The notes under the pieces: generated by a model | The model's input: the letters and a program-made list of their open reading frames with translations, nothing else | The model's database searches: none | Told to the model about the DNA's origin: nothing | Program-made: the position numbers and the translations under genes | NCBI GenBank assembly: GCA_028714735.1 | Contig: JAQTLU010000002.1 | Span: 62,001 to 126,000 of the forward strand | Direction: 5' to 3' | From: Gallionellaceae bacterium | GTDB taxonomy: Bacteria; Pseudomonadota; Gammaproteobacteria; Burkholderiales; Thiobacillaceae | DNA: 64,000 bases | Shown here: one piece after another, positions 28,261 to 41,309 of the stretch | Numbering within the stretch: the stretch's first letter is position 1 | How the letters are laid out: every line of letters begins with the position of its first letter

Positions 28261-29031
28261 TCAGGCCTGGCCGGGTTCCGCCGGCTTGGCGGCGCGGTGC
28301 AGGCCGATCATGCCGGCCAGCAGCGGCTGCGCCTCGACGTCGCAGTAGCCCAGGCTGCGCAAGACCTCGGACAGTTCGTCTGAGGTGTAGAAGGCCTCGA
28401 TCGCCTCGACGAAGTATTTGCGCGCATTCATCGCCGCCGAGCCGCTGCCGTAGAGCAGCCCGGTGATCGGCAGGCTGGCGCGCAGGAAGACGTAGTAGAG
28501 CTTCTCGATCACCGGGTTGCCGGGCCGCAGCATGTCGCAGTGGTGGAAGTGGCCGCCGGGCTTGAGGACGCGATGGATCTCGCGGAACAGGTCGTGCACG
28601 CGCAGGTGGCGCGATGCCCATTGCAGGGTGACCATGTCGAAATGGTTGTCCGGGAACGGCAGGACATGGACATCACCGATGGTGCTGCCGATGTGAAAGC
28701 CGAGTTCGAGCGCATGCCGCTGGCCGACCGCCTGCATGGCCCGGCTGCGGTCGATGGCGTGGACTTCCAGGGTTGGTTCGCGCTTCAGCAGCGCGATGCC
28801 GACGGCATTGGTGCCGGCACAGACGTCGAGCACGCGCTGGTTCGGCTCCGGCTTCATCATGGCCATGAACCTGCGCGAGAACCAGCCCCACAAGCCGAGG
28901 CTGGCGACATAGTTGGCACGGTCGTAGTAGGGGGCGACATCGACGAAGATGTCCTCGAGATCTTCTTGCCAGACGTTTCCGAAGCGTTGCAGTCGGAAGG
29001 CGTCGCGCTCGGCGATGGGAGGTGGGCTCAT
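28261..29031 (-). CDS. Class I SAM-dependent methyltransferase, UbiE-like
   Basis: 256 residues. N-terminal part IFVDVAPYYDRANYVASLGLWGWFSRRF resembles UbiE/MenG, followed by the SAM motif VLDVCAGTNAVGIALLKR and post-motif LPFPDNHFDMVTLQWASRHL and RVLKPGGHFHHCDMLRPG. UbiE-type enzymes methylate quinone rings, but the SAM loop DVCAGTN and the lack of some UbiE residues make a different substrate possible. It precedes a helical hypothetical gene by 18 bases. Confidence 0.85.
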   Translation of the reverse strand: MSPPPIAERDAFRLQRFGNVWQEDLEDIFVDVAPYYDRANYVASLGLWGWFSRRFMAMMKPEPNQRVLDVCAGTNAVGIALLKREPTLEVHAIDRSRAMQAVGQRHALELGFHIGSTIGDVHVLPFPDNHFDMVTLQWASRHLRVHDLFREIHRVLKPGGHFHHCDMLRPGNPVIEKLYYVFLRASLPITGLLYGSGSAAMNARKYFVEAIEAFYTSDELSEVLRSLGYCDVEAQPLLAGMIGLHRAAKPAEPGQA

Positions 29032-29317
29032 GGGTTGTCATCGGCTCATCAACAGGACGGCGCCATTGTACAGGCAGGGCCGGCCTGCGGCACGCGGTCG
29101 CCCGGCATCCCCGCCGCGCCCGCGCCGTGTGTCGGTCGGGGCGTGGACAGGGCCGGTTTTGTCTCATATCCGACTCGGTTGCAGGCCGTCGCGGCCGCAT
29201 CGGCGCGCCTGTTCGGGCACCGCTGCGCGGTCTTGGGCGTCTGGCCCGCATCTTGCTGCCGATGGCAGGTCTGCCCCGCAGGTCGGGGCGCCCGCGATTC
29301 CGGAACGGAGAACTGGC

Positions 29318-31018
29318 ATGAAGTTGCGTATCGAACGATCTCATCTGGAGGCCATGGTCGAGGCCTTCCCGCGTCTGGCGGAACTCACCGAACAACTGCG
29401 TTTCGGCAATGCCGCCGAGGTGCCGTTCAGCCAGCTGGCTGACCCGGAGATCGATTTCCTGCGCGCGCTCTACGCCGACGGCGATGCCGATCAGCGCGCC
29501 CGCGCGGCCCAGATCCACACCCTGCAGCAGGCCATGAACGAGGACGGGCCGCGCTTCGACGGCGACAACCTGGAACCGCTGGTGCCGGCCATCGCCCGCT
29601 ACCTGGCCAGGGACGCCATCCGCGGCTGGCTGTTCTCCGCCGCCGTGACCGGCAAGCCGATGGCCTGGGTGGTCGCCCGGCTGGACTACACGCCGTCGTC
29701 GAGCGAGGAGACCGGACGGGTGCTGGTCGAGTTGAAGGCCAACTCGCGCGGCCGCCTGGCCAATGTCACCCTGATGATCCTGCCGCGCGACCTCGGCAAC
29801 CGCACCATCGCCCAGATCTTTGCCGCCAAGGGCTATCTGAAGGAGACGCCGGACCTGATCCGCGACTACGACGAGACCGCCGGACGCTATTTCGACTGGC
29901 GCGCCCGCTACGGCGCCCAGTTCTCCGGCCGGGGCACCGGCCATTACGCCGAGAACCCGACCGCCTCGCACCGCGACACCGACTGGTCGCGCAAGGACGT
30001 GGTGGTGCTGTCGTCCAGCGGCGGCAGCGCCCGCCTGGTCAACGACGAGGCCATCCTGAGCGAGCGCGTGCTGGCTCTGGACGGGAGCGGCGACATCCTC
30101 GGCGCCTACCTGCGCCGGTCCTCGAAGAGCCTGCGCTACAAGTCCGACGACGAGGCCGAGGCGATCCAGGCCGAGCTGCCCAAGGGCCTGTTCACCCAGT
30201 TGCCGGTGCACTTCCACATCCTGATGTTCCACCTCGACCTGCACCATTACCTCTGGGTCCATGTCCACGACCTGGCGCCCTACGCCTACCAGCCGGAACT
30301 GAAGCAGAAGCTGGTCCTGCCCGAGGAACAGACCGACCTGATCGACATCCTCACCGCCGAGATGGACGTGCTGATGGACGACATCATCGCCGGCAAGTCG
30401 GGCGGCACCACGGTGCTCTGCGCCGGCCCGGCCGGGGTCGGCAAGACGCTCACCGCCGAGGTCTACGCCGAGATCGTCCGGCGGCCGCTGTACCGGGTCC
30501 ATTCCGGCCAGTTGGGCCTCAACGTCGCGGCCATGGAGACGGCGCTCAAGGAGGTGCTCACGCGCGCCCAGCGCTGGGGCGCGGTGATGCTGATCGACGA
30601 GGCCGACGTCTACATCCGCCGGCGCGACGACAACATCGCCACCAACGCCGTGGTCGGGGTGTTCCTGCGCGTGCTGGAATACTTCAATGGCCTGCTGTTC
30701 CTGACCACCAACCGGGTCGACGACATCGACGAGGCGATCATTTCCCGCTGCATCGCCCTGATCAAGTACCACCCGCCCGAGGCCGATGCCCGGCGGCGGA
30801 TCTGGCAGGTGATGACCGAGCAGTTCCAGCTCGCGGTCGACGACGGCCTGCTGGCGCAGCTGGTGGACCTGTTCCCGGCCGCCTCGGGGCGCGACATCAA
30901 GGGCCTGGCCAAGCTGGTGGCCAAGTATTGCCACCAGAAGCAGGTGCCGCCCAGCCTGGAGGCGTTCAAACGCTGCTCGGTGTTCCGGGGCCTGGATCTG
31001 GGGGCGCAGGCGGCCTAG
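29318..31018 (+). CDS. AAA-family ATPase with large N-terminal domain
   Basis: 566 residues from ATG 29318. The first 330 residues are an uncharacterised domain; the C-terminal AAA module has Walker A GPAGVGKTLTAE, Walker B AVMLIDEAD, a sensor-1-like FLTTNRVDDID, and an arginine-finger region ISRCIALIKYHPPEAD. It resembles classical AAA proteins that remodel or unfold partners rather than DNA helicases. It lies upstream of a coiled-coil protein and a rhodanese-ankyrin fusion on the same strand; shared function is possible but not shown. No signal or membrane segment. Confidence 0.85.
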   Translation: MKLRIERSHLEAMVEAFPRLAELTEQLRFGNAAEVPFSQLADPEIDFLRALYADGDADQRARAAQIHTLQQAMNEDGPRFDGDNLEPLVPAIARYLARDAIRGWLFSAAVTGKPMAWVVARLDYTPSSSEETGRVLVELKANSRGRLANVTLMILPRDLGNRTIAQIFAAKGYLKETPDLIRDYDETAGRYFDWRARYGAQFSGRGTGHYAENPTASHRDTDWSRKDVVVLSSSGGSARLVNDEAILSERVLALDGSGDILGAYLRRSSKSLRYKSDDEAEAIQAELPKGLFTQLPVHFHILMFHLDLHHYLWVHVHDLAPYAYQPELKQKLVLPEEQTDLIDILTAEMDVLMDDIIAGKSGGTTVLCAGPAGVGKTLTAEVYAEIVRRPLYRVHSGQLGLNVAAMETALKEVLTRAQRWGAVMLIDEADVYIRRRDDNIATNAVVGVFLRVLEYFNGLLFLTTNRVDDIDEAIISRCIALIKYHPPEADARRRIWQVMTEQFQLAVDDGLLAQLVDLFPAASGRDIKGLAKLVAKYCHQKQVPPSLEAFKRCSVFRGLDLGAQAA

Positions 31019-31130
31019 TCGGCCTGTCGCCTTTCCGACCAAGCCGGCGGCGTGGCCTGTAGACGACATCCGGCCGGCGGCGTATGCCGAGCAAAAACAA
31101 TCGCTTATCGGGCGCGTCGGGTTGGTATGG

Positions 31131-31709
31131 ATGTTGCCATTGGATAGTGGAAGCGACTTTCATCGACACGCCATGCACGCCGAACAGGAAATGCAGCAGA
31201 TCAAGGGCCGGATCGCCGAGGTGTATGCCCGGCGCGAGCAGTTGAAGCAGGCGCTGGACAGCGGCCGCCTGGCGCCCCGCGCCGGCTTCCCGCAACTGGA
31301 CGCGACCGACCAGGAACTGTCGGCGCTGGACAGCCGCTACAAGACGCTCTGGGATGCCGCCCATCCGCGCCCGGCCGCGCACCCCGCCGCCGGCTGGGCG
31401 CGACAGACCGTGTTCACGTCCGTGCAGCTCGATTGCGTGACCGCCATCATGCTCAAGATACTGGACGCCAAGTGCAAGATGGACGCGGCCGACCAGGCCG
31501 CCATCAGCGCCGTCTACGACGTGGTCCGGGACCGGCCCGGCCAGGGCCTGGGCGCGGAGGTTCATGGCCACATCGAGTCCGCCCGCCGGGGCGGCGACGC
31601 CGAACTGGCCGCCGTCATCCACGACTGGCGGGTGCGCGTCGAGGCGCAGATCGCCAAGCCGGCGATGAAGGCCTTCAAGCAACTGTTGCGGGCGTCCATG
31701 CCCAGATAA
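31131..31709 (+). CDS. Hypothetical coiled-coil protein
   Basis: About 192 residues from ATG 31131; a later in-frame ATG at 31173 is an equally good start, as neither has a clear ribosome site. The first 60 residues are charged helix (EQEMQQIKGRIAEVYARREQ) predicted to form a coiled coil; the rest is also helical, with two cysteines. No family recognised. The stop is 15 bases before the next gene, so it is probably co-transcribed with the rhodanese-ankyrin protein. Confidence 0.7.
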   Translation: MLPLDSGSDFHRHAMHAEQEMQQIKGRIAEVYARREQLKQALDSGRLAPRAGFPQLDATDQELSALDSRYKTLWDAAHPRPAAHPAAGWARQTVFTSVQLDCVTAIMLKILDAKCKMDAADQAAISAVYDVVRDRPGQGLGAEVHGHIESARRGGDAELAAVIHDWRVRVEAQIAKPAMKAFKQLLRASMPR

Positions 31710-31724
31710 AGAGGAGACAGCGCC

Positions 31725-32507
31725 ATGAGTTACCGAGACATCCAACCCGCCGAGGTCGCGGCCTTGCGCGCCGAGGCCGACCTGCTGGTGTTCGACATCC
31801 GCGACCCCGGCAGTTTTGCCCGCGGCCACCTGGACGGCGCCGAGCCGGTTTCCGACGCCATCCTGCAGCAGCTCATCAAGGGCCGGCAGCGGAAGCGCCC
31901 GGTGCTGGTGTACTGCTACCACGGCAACAGCAGCCGCAGCCTGTGCGAGTTCATCGCCAACTTCGGCTTCGAGCGGGTCTACAACCTGGCCGGCGGCTGG
32001 CTGGCCTGGGAACAATTCCTCGCGCCGGCGCCGGTCGCCGTACCCGGCCCGATCCTGGCCGACTGGCTTGGCCAACATGGCTTTCCCGCCGACGGCATCC
32101 ATGCCCGCATCGACAACGGCATGTCGCCGCTGATGCTGGCCGCGCTGAAGGGCGAGCGCGCCGTGGCCGAGTCCTTGCTCGCCCTCGGCGCCGACCCCAA
32201 CCACGTCAACGACGACGATCATCATGCCCTCTGGTTCGCCTGCGTCCATGGCGATCCGGAACTGGTGTCGCTGTTGATCGAGCGGGGCGCCAATGTCGAC
32301 AACCAGAACGTCAACGGCGCCACCTGCGCCATCTACACCGCCTCCACCGGCAAGCTGGAGGTGCTCCGGCGCCTGGTCGAGGCCGGCGCCGATCTCGGCA
32401 AGGAGACCAGCGGCGGCTACACGGCGCTGGAAAGCGCCTCGACCCTGCCGGTGCTGAAATACCTGCGCGGCCTGGCGCCCGACCGCCGGGAACTGTCGGC
32501 GGCTTAG
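31725..32507 (+). CDS. Rhodanese-ankyrin repeat fusion protein
   Basis: 260 residues, ATG preceded by AGAGGAGA. Residues 1-100 are a GlpE-like rhodanese domain with an intact active-site loop CYHGNSSR (Cys64) and YNLAGGWLAWE at its end. Residues about 105-250 contain ankyrin repeats, recognisable from MSPLMLAALKGERAVAESLL, GADPNHVNDDDHHALWFACVHGD, LLIERGANVDNQNVNGAT and VEAGADLGKETSGGYTALE. The repeats probably target the sulfurtransferase to a protein partner. This single-chain combination is uncommon. Confidence 0.92.
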   Translation: MSYRDIQPAEVAALRAEADLLVFDIRDPGSFARGHLDGAEPVSDAILQQLIKGRQRKRPVLVYCYHGNSSRSLCEFIANFGFERVYNLAGGWLAWEQFLAPAPVAVPGPILADWLGQHGFPADGIHARIDNGMSPLMLAALKGERAVAESLLALGADPNHVNDDDHHALWFACVHGDPELVSLLIERGANVDNQNVNGATCAIYTASTGKLEVLRRLVEAGADLGKETSGGYTALESASTLPVLKYLRGLAPDRRELSAA

Positions 32508-32533
32508 GCGGACACGACTGCCGGCGGCGCGGC

Positions 32534-35500
32534 TCAGTCGGCTTCAGGGGCGGTATCGGCACCGTGCAGCGTCGCCAGGGCGCCTTCGTAATCGAAGGCG
32601 TCGATCTGGCGGCTGAAGTCCCCGTAACGGCGGCCCAGATGCGCGCGCAGCAGGTCGGCGGATGCGCCGGCCAGGTGGCTGGCCCGGGTGTCGTCGTCGG
32701 CAAGCAGCCTGGCCAGGTCCGCAAGGACACGCTGAAGCTGTTCCGGGTCGATGCGGCGGCCGGCGTCTGCGACCGGTTCGAGCGCTTCGGGCAGGGCCAG
32801 GATCGCCTGCACCAGCCGCGTCAGTTCCTGGTCGCACTGCCGGGCCAGGGCCTGGCATTCGGCCATGGCGGCGTCCTGGTGCAGGGCGGCATCCAGCCTG
32901 GTTGCCAGGTCGGCGACGCGGTGCGCGCCCAGGGTGGCGGCGACGCCCTTCAAGCCGTGGCTCAGGCGCCGGGCCTCCAGTCGATTGCCTTCCGCCAGCC
33001 ATTCCTGGGCCCGTGTCATGTCTTCCCGATGGCTGTCGGCGAACATGCGCAGCAGGCGCAGATATTTCGCCGCGTTGCCCTTGATCAGGGCGAGGCAGCG
33101 TTCCGTCGCCAGGCCCGGGAGGCCAGCCAGTCGGGCCATGAGGTCCGTTGCAGTCGTTTCGGTTTCCGCCGGGGCGGCGGCCGGCCGGTCGGTCATCTTC
33201 GCTGCCGGCTGGCCCGGCCCGGTCCGCGCCAGCCAACGCAGCAGAGTCGCGTACAGGTTTCCCGGGACCACCGGCTTGGCGACGAAATCGTTCATGCCCG
33301 CCGCCAGGCAGGCGCGCCGGTCGTCGTCGAAGGCGTTGGCGGTCATGGCCAGGATGGGCAGGGGGGCATAGGCCGGCTGGGCGCGTATCGCCCGGGTCGC
33401 TTCCAGGCCGTCCATCTCGGGCATCTGCACGTCCATCAGGACCAGGTCGTACTGATGTTTGCGGATTTTCGCCAGGGCAACCCGGCCGTTCTCCGCCGTG
33501 TCCACCGACAGGCCGACCCCGTGCAGCAATTCCAGGGCCACTTCCCGGTTGATGGCATTGTCCTCCGCCAGCAACAGCCGGGCGCCGGCATGATTGCGGC
33601 GCAGGGTGACCTCGGCGTCGGCCGGCATTTCCCTGGACTCGGCGGGCATCACGCCGCGGCCGCGCTGGAGCCGGACGGTAAGCCAGAAGGTGCTGCCCCG
33701 GCCTTCGACGCTTTCCGCGCCGGCCTCGCCGCCCATCATGCGCGCCAGGCGCCGGGTAATGGCCAGGCCGAGGCCGGTGCCGCCGTACTTGCGGGTGGTC
33801 GAGGCGTCGGCCTGGGCGAAGACCTCGAACAAGGCCGGCAGTTTGTCCGCCGCGATGCCGATGCCGCTGTCCTGGACCTCGAAGCGCACCAGCAGGCCCG
33901 TCGGGCCTTCCTCCAGCAGCCTGGCGCGCAGCTGGACGGAGCCCCGCTCGGTGAACTTGATTGCGTTGCCGGCATAGTTGAGCAGGGCCTGGCGCAGCCG
34001 GGTGGGGTCGCCGCGTAGCCACAGGGGCACGCTGTCGCGGTCCAGCTCGATAACCAGTCCCTTGACGCGGGCCTGCTCGGCGACCAGGGAGCGGACATGA
34101 TCGAGCACGGTTTCCAGGGCGAAATCGGTCTGTTCCAGCTCCATCCGCCCGGCCTCGATCTTGGACAGGTCGAGGATGTCGTTGATGATGGCCAGCAGGT
34201 GTTGGGCGGAGGTGTCGATCTTGTCCAGGCGTTCGTCCTGCCCGGGCGTGAGCGTGCCCTGGCGCAGCAGGTAGGTCAGCCCGACGATGGCGTTCATGGG
34301 GGTGCGTATCTCGTGGCTCATGTTGGCCAGGAAGGCGCTCTTGGCCTTGTTCGCCGCGTCCGCCACGGCCCGTGCCGCCTCCAGTTCGCCGGTCCGGCTG
34401 GCCACCAGGTCTTCCAGGTGATGCCGGTGATGGTCCAGTTCCTCGCCCATGCGTTTCTTTTCGGTGATGTCCTCCTTCACCGCGACATAGTGCGTGACCC
34501 GGCCGTCCGACTGGCGGATCGGGGCGATGAAGGCGAACTCGACATATTCGCTGCCATCCTTGCGCTTGTTGAAAAACTCCCCCTTCCAGGGCCGGCCCTG
34601 GGACAAGGCGTTCCAGAGTTCAGCGTAGGTTTCCTTGGGCGTGTTGCCGGAGTGCAGGACGCGCGGGTTCTGGCCGAGGACCTCCTCCCGGCGGTAGCCG
34701 GTGTTGCGCACGAAGGCCTCGTTGACGTACTCGATCTCGGCCTCCAGGTTGGTGATGGCGATGCTTTCCGGGCTTTGCTCGACCGCCTGGGCGAGCTTGC
34801 GCAATTGTTCCTCGGCGCGCCGGCTTTCCGTGATGTCCTGTCCGGAACTGAGGCTGCCGACGATGCGGCCGTCGTCGTTGACGAGCAGGGCGTTATGCCA
34901 GCCGATCAGCAACTGGCGGCCGTCGCGGCGAAGGACCGGACTGTCGGCGTACTCCGTCCCGGCCTGTGCCCCGGCCATGAGCTGATGGAACGCGGCTTGG
35001 GCCGCTGCCCGGGTGTCCAGGGGAATCATGGTTTCGAACCAGTCGCGGCCGATCAGCTCGCTCTCCTGGTAGCCGAGCAGTTCGCAGCCGGCGCGGTTGA
35101 CCATGGTGATCCGGCCCAGTTCATCCAGGGCGACCATGAAGGTCTGCACGGTATCGAGGTATTTCTGGGTGCGGTCGCGCTCCTGTTGCAGCGCCGTCTC
35201 GGCCTGCTTGCGCTCGGTGATGTCCTCGGCGATGCCCAGACTGCCGTAGATGCTGCCCTGGTCGTCGCGCAGGGGCACCTTCGTGGTATGGACGAAACGC
35301 TCCCTGCCCGCGCTGAACCAGCGCTCGTCCTGGGACTCGATGGCGCCCGCTTCGATGATGCGGCGGTCGTCGGCACGGTATTGCTCAGCCAGCTCCGCCG
35401 GATAGAAATCGAAGTCCGTCCTGCCCGCTATATCGTCCGGCGCGATCCCCATGCCCAGGCCATAGGCGGCATTGCAGCTGACGTAGACTGAGTCGCGATC

Positions 35501-37615
35501 CTTCTGCCAGATGATCTGCGGCAGGTTGTCGAGCAGGGAGCGGTAGCGGAGGGCGCTCTCGCGCAGCAATTGCTCGGCCAGTTTTCTTTCGGTGATGTCA
35601 CGGTTGGTGCCGCGCCGGCCGAGATAGCTGCCAAGCTCGTCATACATGGGCCGGCAGTGGTGTGCGATCCAGCGCAGGCGGCCGTCCTTGTGCAGGATGC
35701 GCAATTCCAGTTCGCCCATGTCGGTCTGTTCCTGGTCGGGAATGTGCTGCCGATACGCCGCGCGGTCATCGGGGTGGATGAGGTCGGCCATCAACCCGGG
35801 TTCGGCCAGGAATTCGTCCGGGGCATGGCCGAAAATGCCGATGCTGGCCGGCGAGACGTATCTGAAGCGGCCGTCCGGCGCCAGCCAGAAGACACAGTCG
35901 GCCGCGTTCTCGGCCAGCAGGCGGAAGTTGGCTTCCGATTCCTGCAAGGCCAGGTGCGCCGCCTCGGCCCTGGCCCGGGCGGACTGGGCGTCCTCCATCA
36001 GGTTCAACGCCGCCAATCGGGCCTGGCGCTGCTCCTCGATGGCGGCAACCTGGCTTGCCCGCAACGCCTCCTCGGCCTGTTTGCGCTCGGAGATGTCGTA
36101 GAACACGGCGAGGAAATCGTCGCCGATGATGATCCCGGAGGCCATCACGGTATGGCTGTGGCCATCCCGGCTGGCGATGCGGTATTCGTTCGCCTCGATG
36201 TTTTCGCCGGTGGCGGCAGCGCGGGCAAAGGCGGCCTTCCAGGTGTCCAGCGCCCAGGCGCGGTAGGCCGGGTCGGGGAAGGCGAGCGGCCACCAGTCGG
36301 CCAGGGTCGGCACGTCCGCCAGGGCGTAGCCGAACAGGTCCACGAAACGCCTGTTGACGTCGATGCCGACGCCGTCGCGATGGACCAGGGCGAGGGGGAG
36401 CGGCGCCTCCTGGAACAGGCGCCGGAAGCGCTGTTCGCTCAACTGCAGCGAGGCCTCGGTGCGTTTGCGCTCGGTGATGTCCTGCACGGTGCCGTGCAGT
36501 ATCGGCTTGCCGTCGATGCCGGGTGCGGCCTCGCCGCGGGAGATGACCCAGCGACGGCTGCCGTCGGGCCGCACCACTTCGGCGTCGACGACATAGGGCG
36601 GGCCGCCCGCCAGGGTGGTCTCGACGGCCGCGGCCAGGCCTGCCCAGCTCTCCGGCGTGAATAGCCGCGCCGAGTCGGCAAAGCCGGGCGGCGGTCGGGC
36701 CGGATCGCAACCGAAGATGCGATACATCTCTGCCGACCAGACGGGCGGGTCGGCGCCGCCGGGGTCCCAATGCCAGCTGCCCAGGCCGGCCTGGCGCTGC
36801 GCCTCCTTCAGTGTCGCTTCGCTGTCCTTGAGCGCGGCATCGGCCTGCTTGCGGGCCTGGATGTCCTCGACCACGTAGACGAAATAATCCGCCGTGGCGT
36901 CGGCATTGCGGACCAGGGAAACGGTGAGGTTGACCCAGGCCATGGCGCCGTCGCCGCGCACGATGCGCTGTTCCAGGACGAGGTTCCGGAGCTTGCCGGA
37001 GAGCAGGCCGCGCAGGCGGTCCAGGGTCGCCTTCAGGTCGTCCGGGTGGCAGATGTCCTGCACGCCCCGCTCCAGCAGTTCTTCCCGGCCGTAGCCGAGG
37101 ATGTCGCACAGGCGGTGGTTGACCTTCAGCCAGCCGCCGTCCGGCGCCACCATGGCGATGCCCACGGCGGCCTGCTCGAAGGTGGCCTGCAACCGCCCCT
37201 CGGCCTCGCGCAGCTGCGTCTGCGCCTCTGCCAGCGTGCGGCCGTGCTCGGCCTCGCGCCGGCGCGCCCGGTGCAGCATCTCGCTGAGCAGGCTGAGCAG
37301 GATGCCGTTGGTGATCAGGATGAGCAATTGCAGGACGTCGCGGTCGGAGGCGACTTTCAGGCTGTAGGCCGGCAGGGCGATGAAGTAGGCGCCGCAGATG
37401 GCGGCCGTGAGCGTGGCCAGCAGGCCGGGGCCGAGCCCGCCGATCAGGGCGCCGACCAGGATCGGCAGCATGAACAGGATCAGCAGCGGACGATCGCCCA
37501 GGAAGTCCGACAGGGCCAGGCGCAGCAGCAGGGTGGCGAGGGTGAGCGCCAGGGCCAGGGCGTATAAAGCCTGGGTGCGCCGGCGCTGTCGCCGGGCCTC
37601 GACGGCGGGGGTCAT
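32534..37615 (-). CDS. Hybrid sensor histidine kinase with seven PAS domains, REC and Hpt
   Basis: 1693 residues. N-terminal four-helix membrane module ([20 protein letters not shown] to [14 protein letters not shown]) of DUF4118-like kind, seven PAS/PAC units (repeated -DITERK- linkers), the dimerisation/phospho-acceptor box SHEIRTPMN with His1101, ATPase motifs [24 protein letters not shown], a receiver domain with Asp1395 in [11 protein letters not shown], and a C-terminal Hpt domain with His1553 in [12 protein letters not shown]. Complete phosphorelay in one chain, like BarA-type sensors. Its ATG overlaps the stop of the preceding PAS protein (ATGA), so it is coupled to the two upstream signalling genes. 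Confidence 0.93.
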   Translation of the reverse strand: MTPAVEARRQRRRTQALYALALALTLATLLLRLALSDFLGDRPLLILFMLPILVGALIGGLGPGLLATLTAAICGAYFIALPAYSLKVASDRDVLQLLILITNGILLSLLSEMLHRARRREAEHGRTLAEAQTQLREAEGRLQATFEQAAVGIAMVAPDGGWLKVNHRLCDILGYGREELLERGVQDICHPDDLKATLDRLRGLLSGKLRNLVLEQRIVRGDGAMAWVNLTVSLVRNADATADYFVYVVEDIQARKQADAALKDSEATLKEAQRQAGLGSWHWDPGGADPPVWSAEMYRIFGCDPARPPPGFADSARLFTPESWAGLAAAVETTLAGGPPYVVDAEVVRPDGSRRWVISRGEAAPGIDGKPILHGTVQDITERKRTEASLQLSEQRFRRLFQEAPLPLALVHRDGVGIDVNRRFVDLFGYALADVPTLADWWPLAFPDPAYRAWALDTWKAAFARAAATGENIEANEYRIASRDGHSHTVMASGIIIGDDFLAVFYDISERKQAEEALRASQVAAIEEQRQARLAALNLMEDAQSARARAEAAHLALQESEANFRLLAENAADCVFWLAPDGRFRYVSPASIGIFGHAPDEFLAEPGLMADLIHPDDRAAYRQHIPDQEQTDMGELELRILHKDGRLRWIAHHCRPMYDELGSYLGRRGTNRDITERKLAEQLLRESALRYRSLLDNLPQIIWQKDRDSVYVSCNAAYGLGMGIAPDDIAGRTDFDFYPAELAEQYRADDRRIIEAGAIESQDERWFSAGRERFVHTTKVPLRDDQGSIYGSLGIAEDITERKQAETALQQERDRTQKYLDTVQTFMVALDELGRITMVNRAGCELLGYQESELIGRDWFETMIPLDTRAAAQAAFHQLMAGAQAGTEYADSPVLRRDGRQLLIGWHNALLVNDDGRIVGSLSSGQDITESRRAEEQLRKLAQAVEQSPESIAITNLEAEIEYVNEAFVRNTGYRREEVLGQNPRVLHSGNTPKETYAELWNALSQGRPWKGEFFNKRKDGSEYVEFAFIAPIRQSDGRVTHYVAVKEDITEKKRMGEELDHHRHHLEDLVASRTGELEAARAVADAANKAKSAFLANMSHEIRTPMNAIVGLTYLLRQGTLTPGQDERLDKIDTSAQHLLAIINDILDLSKIEAGRMELEQTDFALETVLDHVRSLVAEQARVKGLVIELDRDSVPLWLRGDPTRLRQALLNYAGNAIKFTERGSVQLRARLLEEGPTGLLVRFEVQDSGIGIAADKLPALFEVFAQADASTTRKYGGTGLGLAITRRLARMMGGEAGAESVEGRGSTFWLTVRLQRGRGVMPAESREMPADAEVTLRRNHAGARLLLAEDNAINREVALELLHGVGLSVDTAENGRVALAKIRKHQYDLVLMDVQMPEMDGLEATRAIRAQPAYAPLPILAMTANAFDDDRRACLAAGMNDFVAKPVVPGNLYATLLRWLARTGPGQPAAKMTDRPAAAPAETETTATDLMARLAGLPGLATERCLALIKGNAAKYLRLLRMFADSHREDMTRAQEWLAEGNRLEARRLSHGLKGVAATLGAHRVADLATRLDAALHQDAAMAECQALARQCDQELTRLVQAILALPEALEPVADAGRRIDPEQLQRVLADLARLLADDDTRASHLAGASADLLRAHLGRRYGDFSRQIDAFDYEGALATLHGADTAPEAD

Positions 37616-40172
37616 GACGTCCCCTCCGGGTTCGGGGTGTCGGCTTGGTCGAGGAAGTCGAGCGAATAAGGCGGCGGCTGGCCGAGTCGGCGGGACAGCG
37701 CATTGATCTCCCGCTTCAGTTCGATCATGTCGAGCTCGCGCCCCACGCCGGCGCGGTTGAACCGCTCCAGTTCCTCGTTGCGCAGGCGCAGGTTCGCCTC
37801 GGCCGCCTTGCGGTCGGTGATGTCGAGGAGGAATCCGATCACCGCCGGGCGGCCCCGGTAATTGAACCCGCGGCCGTGCACCTCGACGTCGAAGCGGCTA
37901 CCGTCGCGGCGCAGGCCGGTGAAGGTGTAATGAACGTCGGTCACTTCGCCCTCCACGCGTCGGCGGACGTTTTCCGCCACCCGCGCGCGGTCCTCCGGGC
38001 TGATCAGGTCGGCGACCGGCACACGGTCGATCAGTTCCTCTGCCGAGCCATAGCCGAACACCCTGGCAAGGCCGGGATTGGCGTAGGCGAAGCGGTCATC
38101 CTGGATGATGTAGATGCCGGCCAGCGTTTGTTCCACCAGGGCGCGGAAGCGGCCTTCGCTGTCGCGCAAGGCCGTCTCGGCCTGCTTACGCTCGGTGATG
38201 TTCTCGGTCACGATGACGACCTCGCCGCGGGCCGGCGAGTAGATCATGAACGAGAACCAGCGTTCGAGTTCCGCCAGGTAATGCTCCCAGCGTCGCGGAA
38301 TGCCGGTCGTCGCGACTTGCCCGAAGATCTCGATCGATTCCGGATTGTTTTCGCGGTAGCCGGGGATGACCTCGCTGATCCTGCGGCCGACCACCGGCTC
38401 GGTGATGCCGGTCACGGTCGCGAAGGCCGGGTTGGCCGAGAGGTATTCCAGGTCGACCGGCCGGCCATCCTGGAAGACGACCCGGGCGTGGACGACGCTG
38501 TTCATGATGTTTTCGAACAGCGAGCGATAGGTAACCTCGCTTTCGCGCAGGGCCTGCTCGGCCCGGTTGCGCTCGGTGATGTCGCGCGAGATGCCGAAGC
38601 TGCCGATGGCCATGCCGTCGACGTTGAGCAATGGCCCCTTGGTGGCCAGGAAGACCCGTTCTCCGGTCGGTGTGTCGAGCCGCTCCTCGCGGGTCAGGCT
38701 GCGATTTTCGCTGAGCGCCTGGCGGTCGCCGGCCATCAGCATCTCGGCCTGGTCGGTCGGGAAGAGCGCGTGGTCGTCCTGGCCCAGAACCGCCTCGGCC
38801 GGCTTGCCGACGAAGCGGCTGGCGGCCCGGTTGAACAGGATGTAGCGGCCTGACAGGTCCTTGGCGAAGATGGCGTCATCCGAGCTGTCGGTGATCGCGG
38901 TGAGCAGGTGCAGCGTGCGCAGGCGAGCCTCCTGGGATTGCCTCAAGCCGATGGCGATGGCGAATTGCTGGCGCTGACGCAGCAGGTAGAAACCGGCGCC
39001 GGCGGTAAGCAGGGCCAGCATCCCGGACAGGGCGATCCAGATCGCTTGCTGGCTGGCTTCGCCATAGAGCTCCGCGCGGTCCATCTTGGCGATCAGGAAC
39101 CAGTCGGTGCCGGGGATGGCCTGAGCCACCCCAAGCACGGCTACGCGGCGATAGTCCTCGCCCTCGATCCGGCGGCCCGTCCCGGTCTCGCCGCGCAGCA
39201 CCTGGGCGGCCAGCAGGCCGGCAGTGGCCACGGGTATGCGCTTTTTCACGGCCGACTCCCGTAGGTGGCGCAGTTCGCTCAGGAACAGGACCTGGTCGCC
39301 GTCACGGCGGAATATCAGCGTCTCGCCGCTGGCGCTGGGCGTGGGCCAGTCCTGCAGGGTGCGATACAGCCAGCTGTTGGGATCGGTTTCGAGTACCACC
39401 AGTGCGGGCGGGACGCCTGCAGGCGCCAGCAGGGCCAGGAAGTCCAGCCGCAATCGGCCGCCCCGGTCGCGATAAGGGCCGGCCAGGCGCGTCCGTTGAT
39501 CGGCGACGGTCTGCCGGGCGGCATCCTGCAGGAGCGGTGCGATATTGGCCGGGGCGAGAGGGCTGCCGAGCAGGCGCGTCCCTTGTGCATCCAGCAGCAT
39601 GATCGCGGCAAAATCCCGGTTTTGGCTCCACTGCGCCAGCAGGGCCTGCAACCGGTCCCGGCTGGCGTTGTCGCCGGTTTCCCGCCAGCGCCGATAGTCG
39701 GTCGCGAGGGGCTGGCTGCCGCGCACGAACTCGGCATCCTCCAGGCGTTCCGTCAGCCAGTCGGTGATCTGGTGTGCCCTGAGGTCGGCGATGGCCTGCA
39801 GCCGCGCCACCTCCTTGTCGCGTTGCTGGCTGAAGGTGTAGCTGATGCCGCTTGCGGCCAAGACGAAGATGGCGGCGGCCAGCAGCGCAAAGGGCAAGCC
39901 CAGGTGGCGCAGGCCCGGGGTCGCAGGCGCCACGGCCGCTCTGGCGGCAAAACTGCGCTGCATCAGCCGGTACAGCAGCAGCGAGGTGATGGCGACGAAC
40001 AGGCCGCCCTTGATTGAGCTGGCCAGGGTGATCTTGACCGGGTCGCTGAACAGCCATTCCACGGCCTTGTCGGAGAGCAGTATCCACAGCGTGGCGAATA
40101 CGGCATAGACCAGCACGACGACCAGGATGCTGCCGGGACGTACCGATCCGGGTTGGTCCTGGCCGGGATCGG

Positions 40173-40176
<4 letters not shown>
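37612..40176 (-). CDS. Membrane PAS-domain receptor without output domain
   Basis: 854 residues from ATG 40176, which overlaps the HD-GYP stop (ATGA); a longer frame upstream is only the shadow of that gene. Three membrane helices near the N-terminus ([49 protein letters not shown]), a periplasmic sensor of about 270 residues, a fourth helix ([20 protein letters not shown]), then three PAS/PAC units and a helical tail ([20 protein letters not shown]). No kinase, cyclase or methyl-accepting domain follows. It presumably senses an extracytoplasmic cue and signals by direct contact, most likely with the coupled hybrid kinase, which has its own membrane domain. Confidence 0.88.

Positions 40177-41309
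<1,133 letters not shown>

Noticed and set aside
31433-34018. Open frame running across the coiled-coil, rhodanese and kinase genes
   Set aside because: It crosses three well-supported genes in other frames and is Arg/Gly/Pro-rich.
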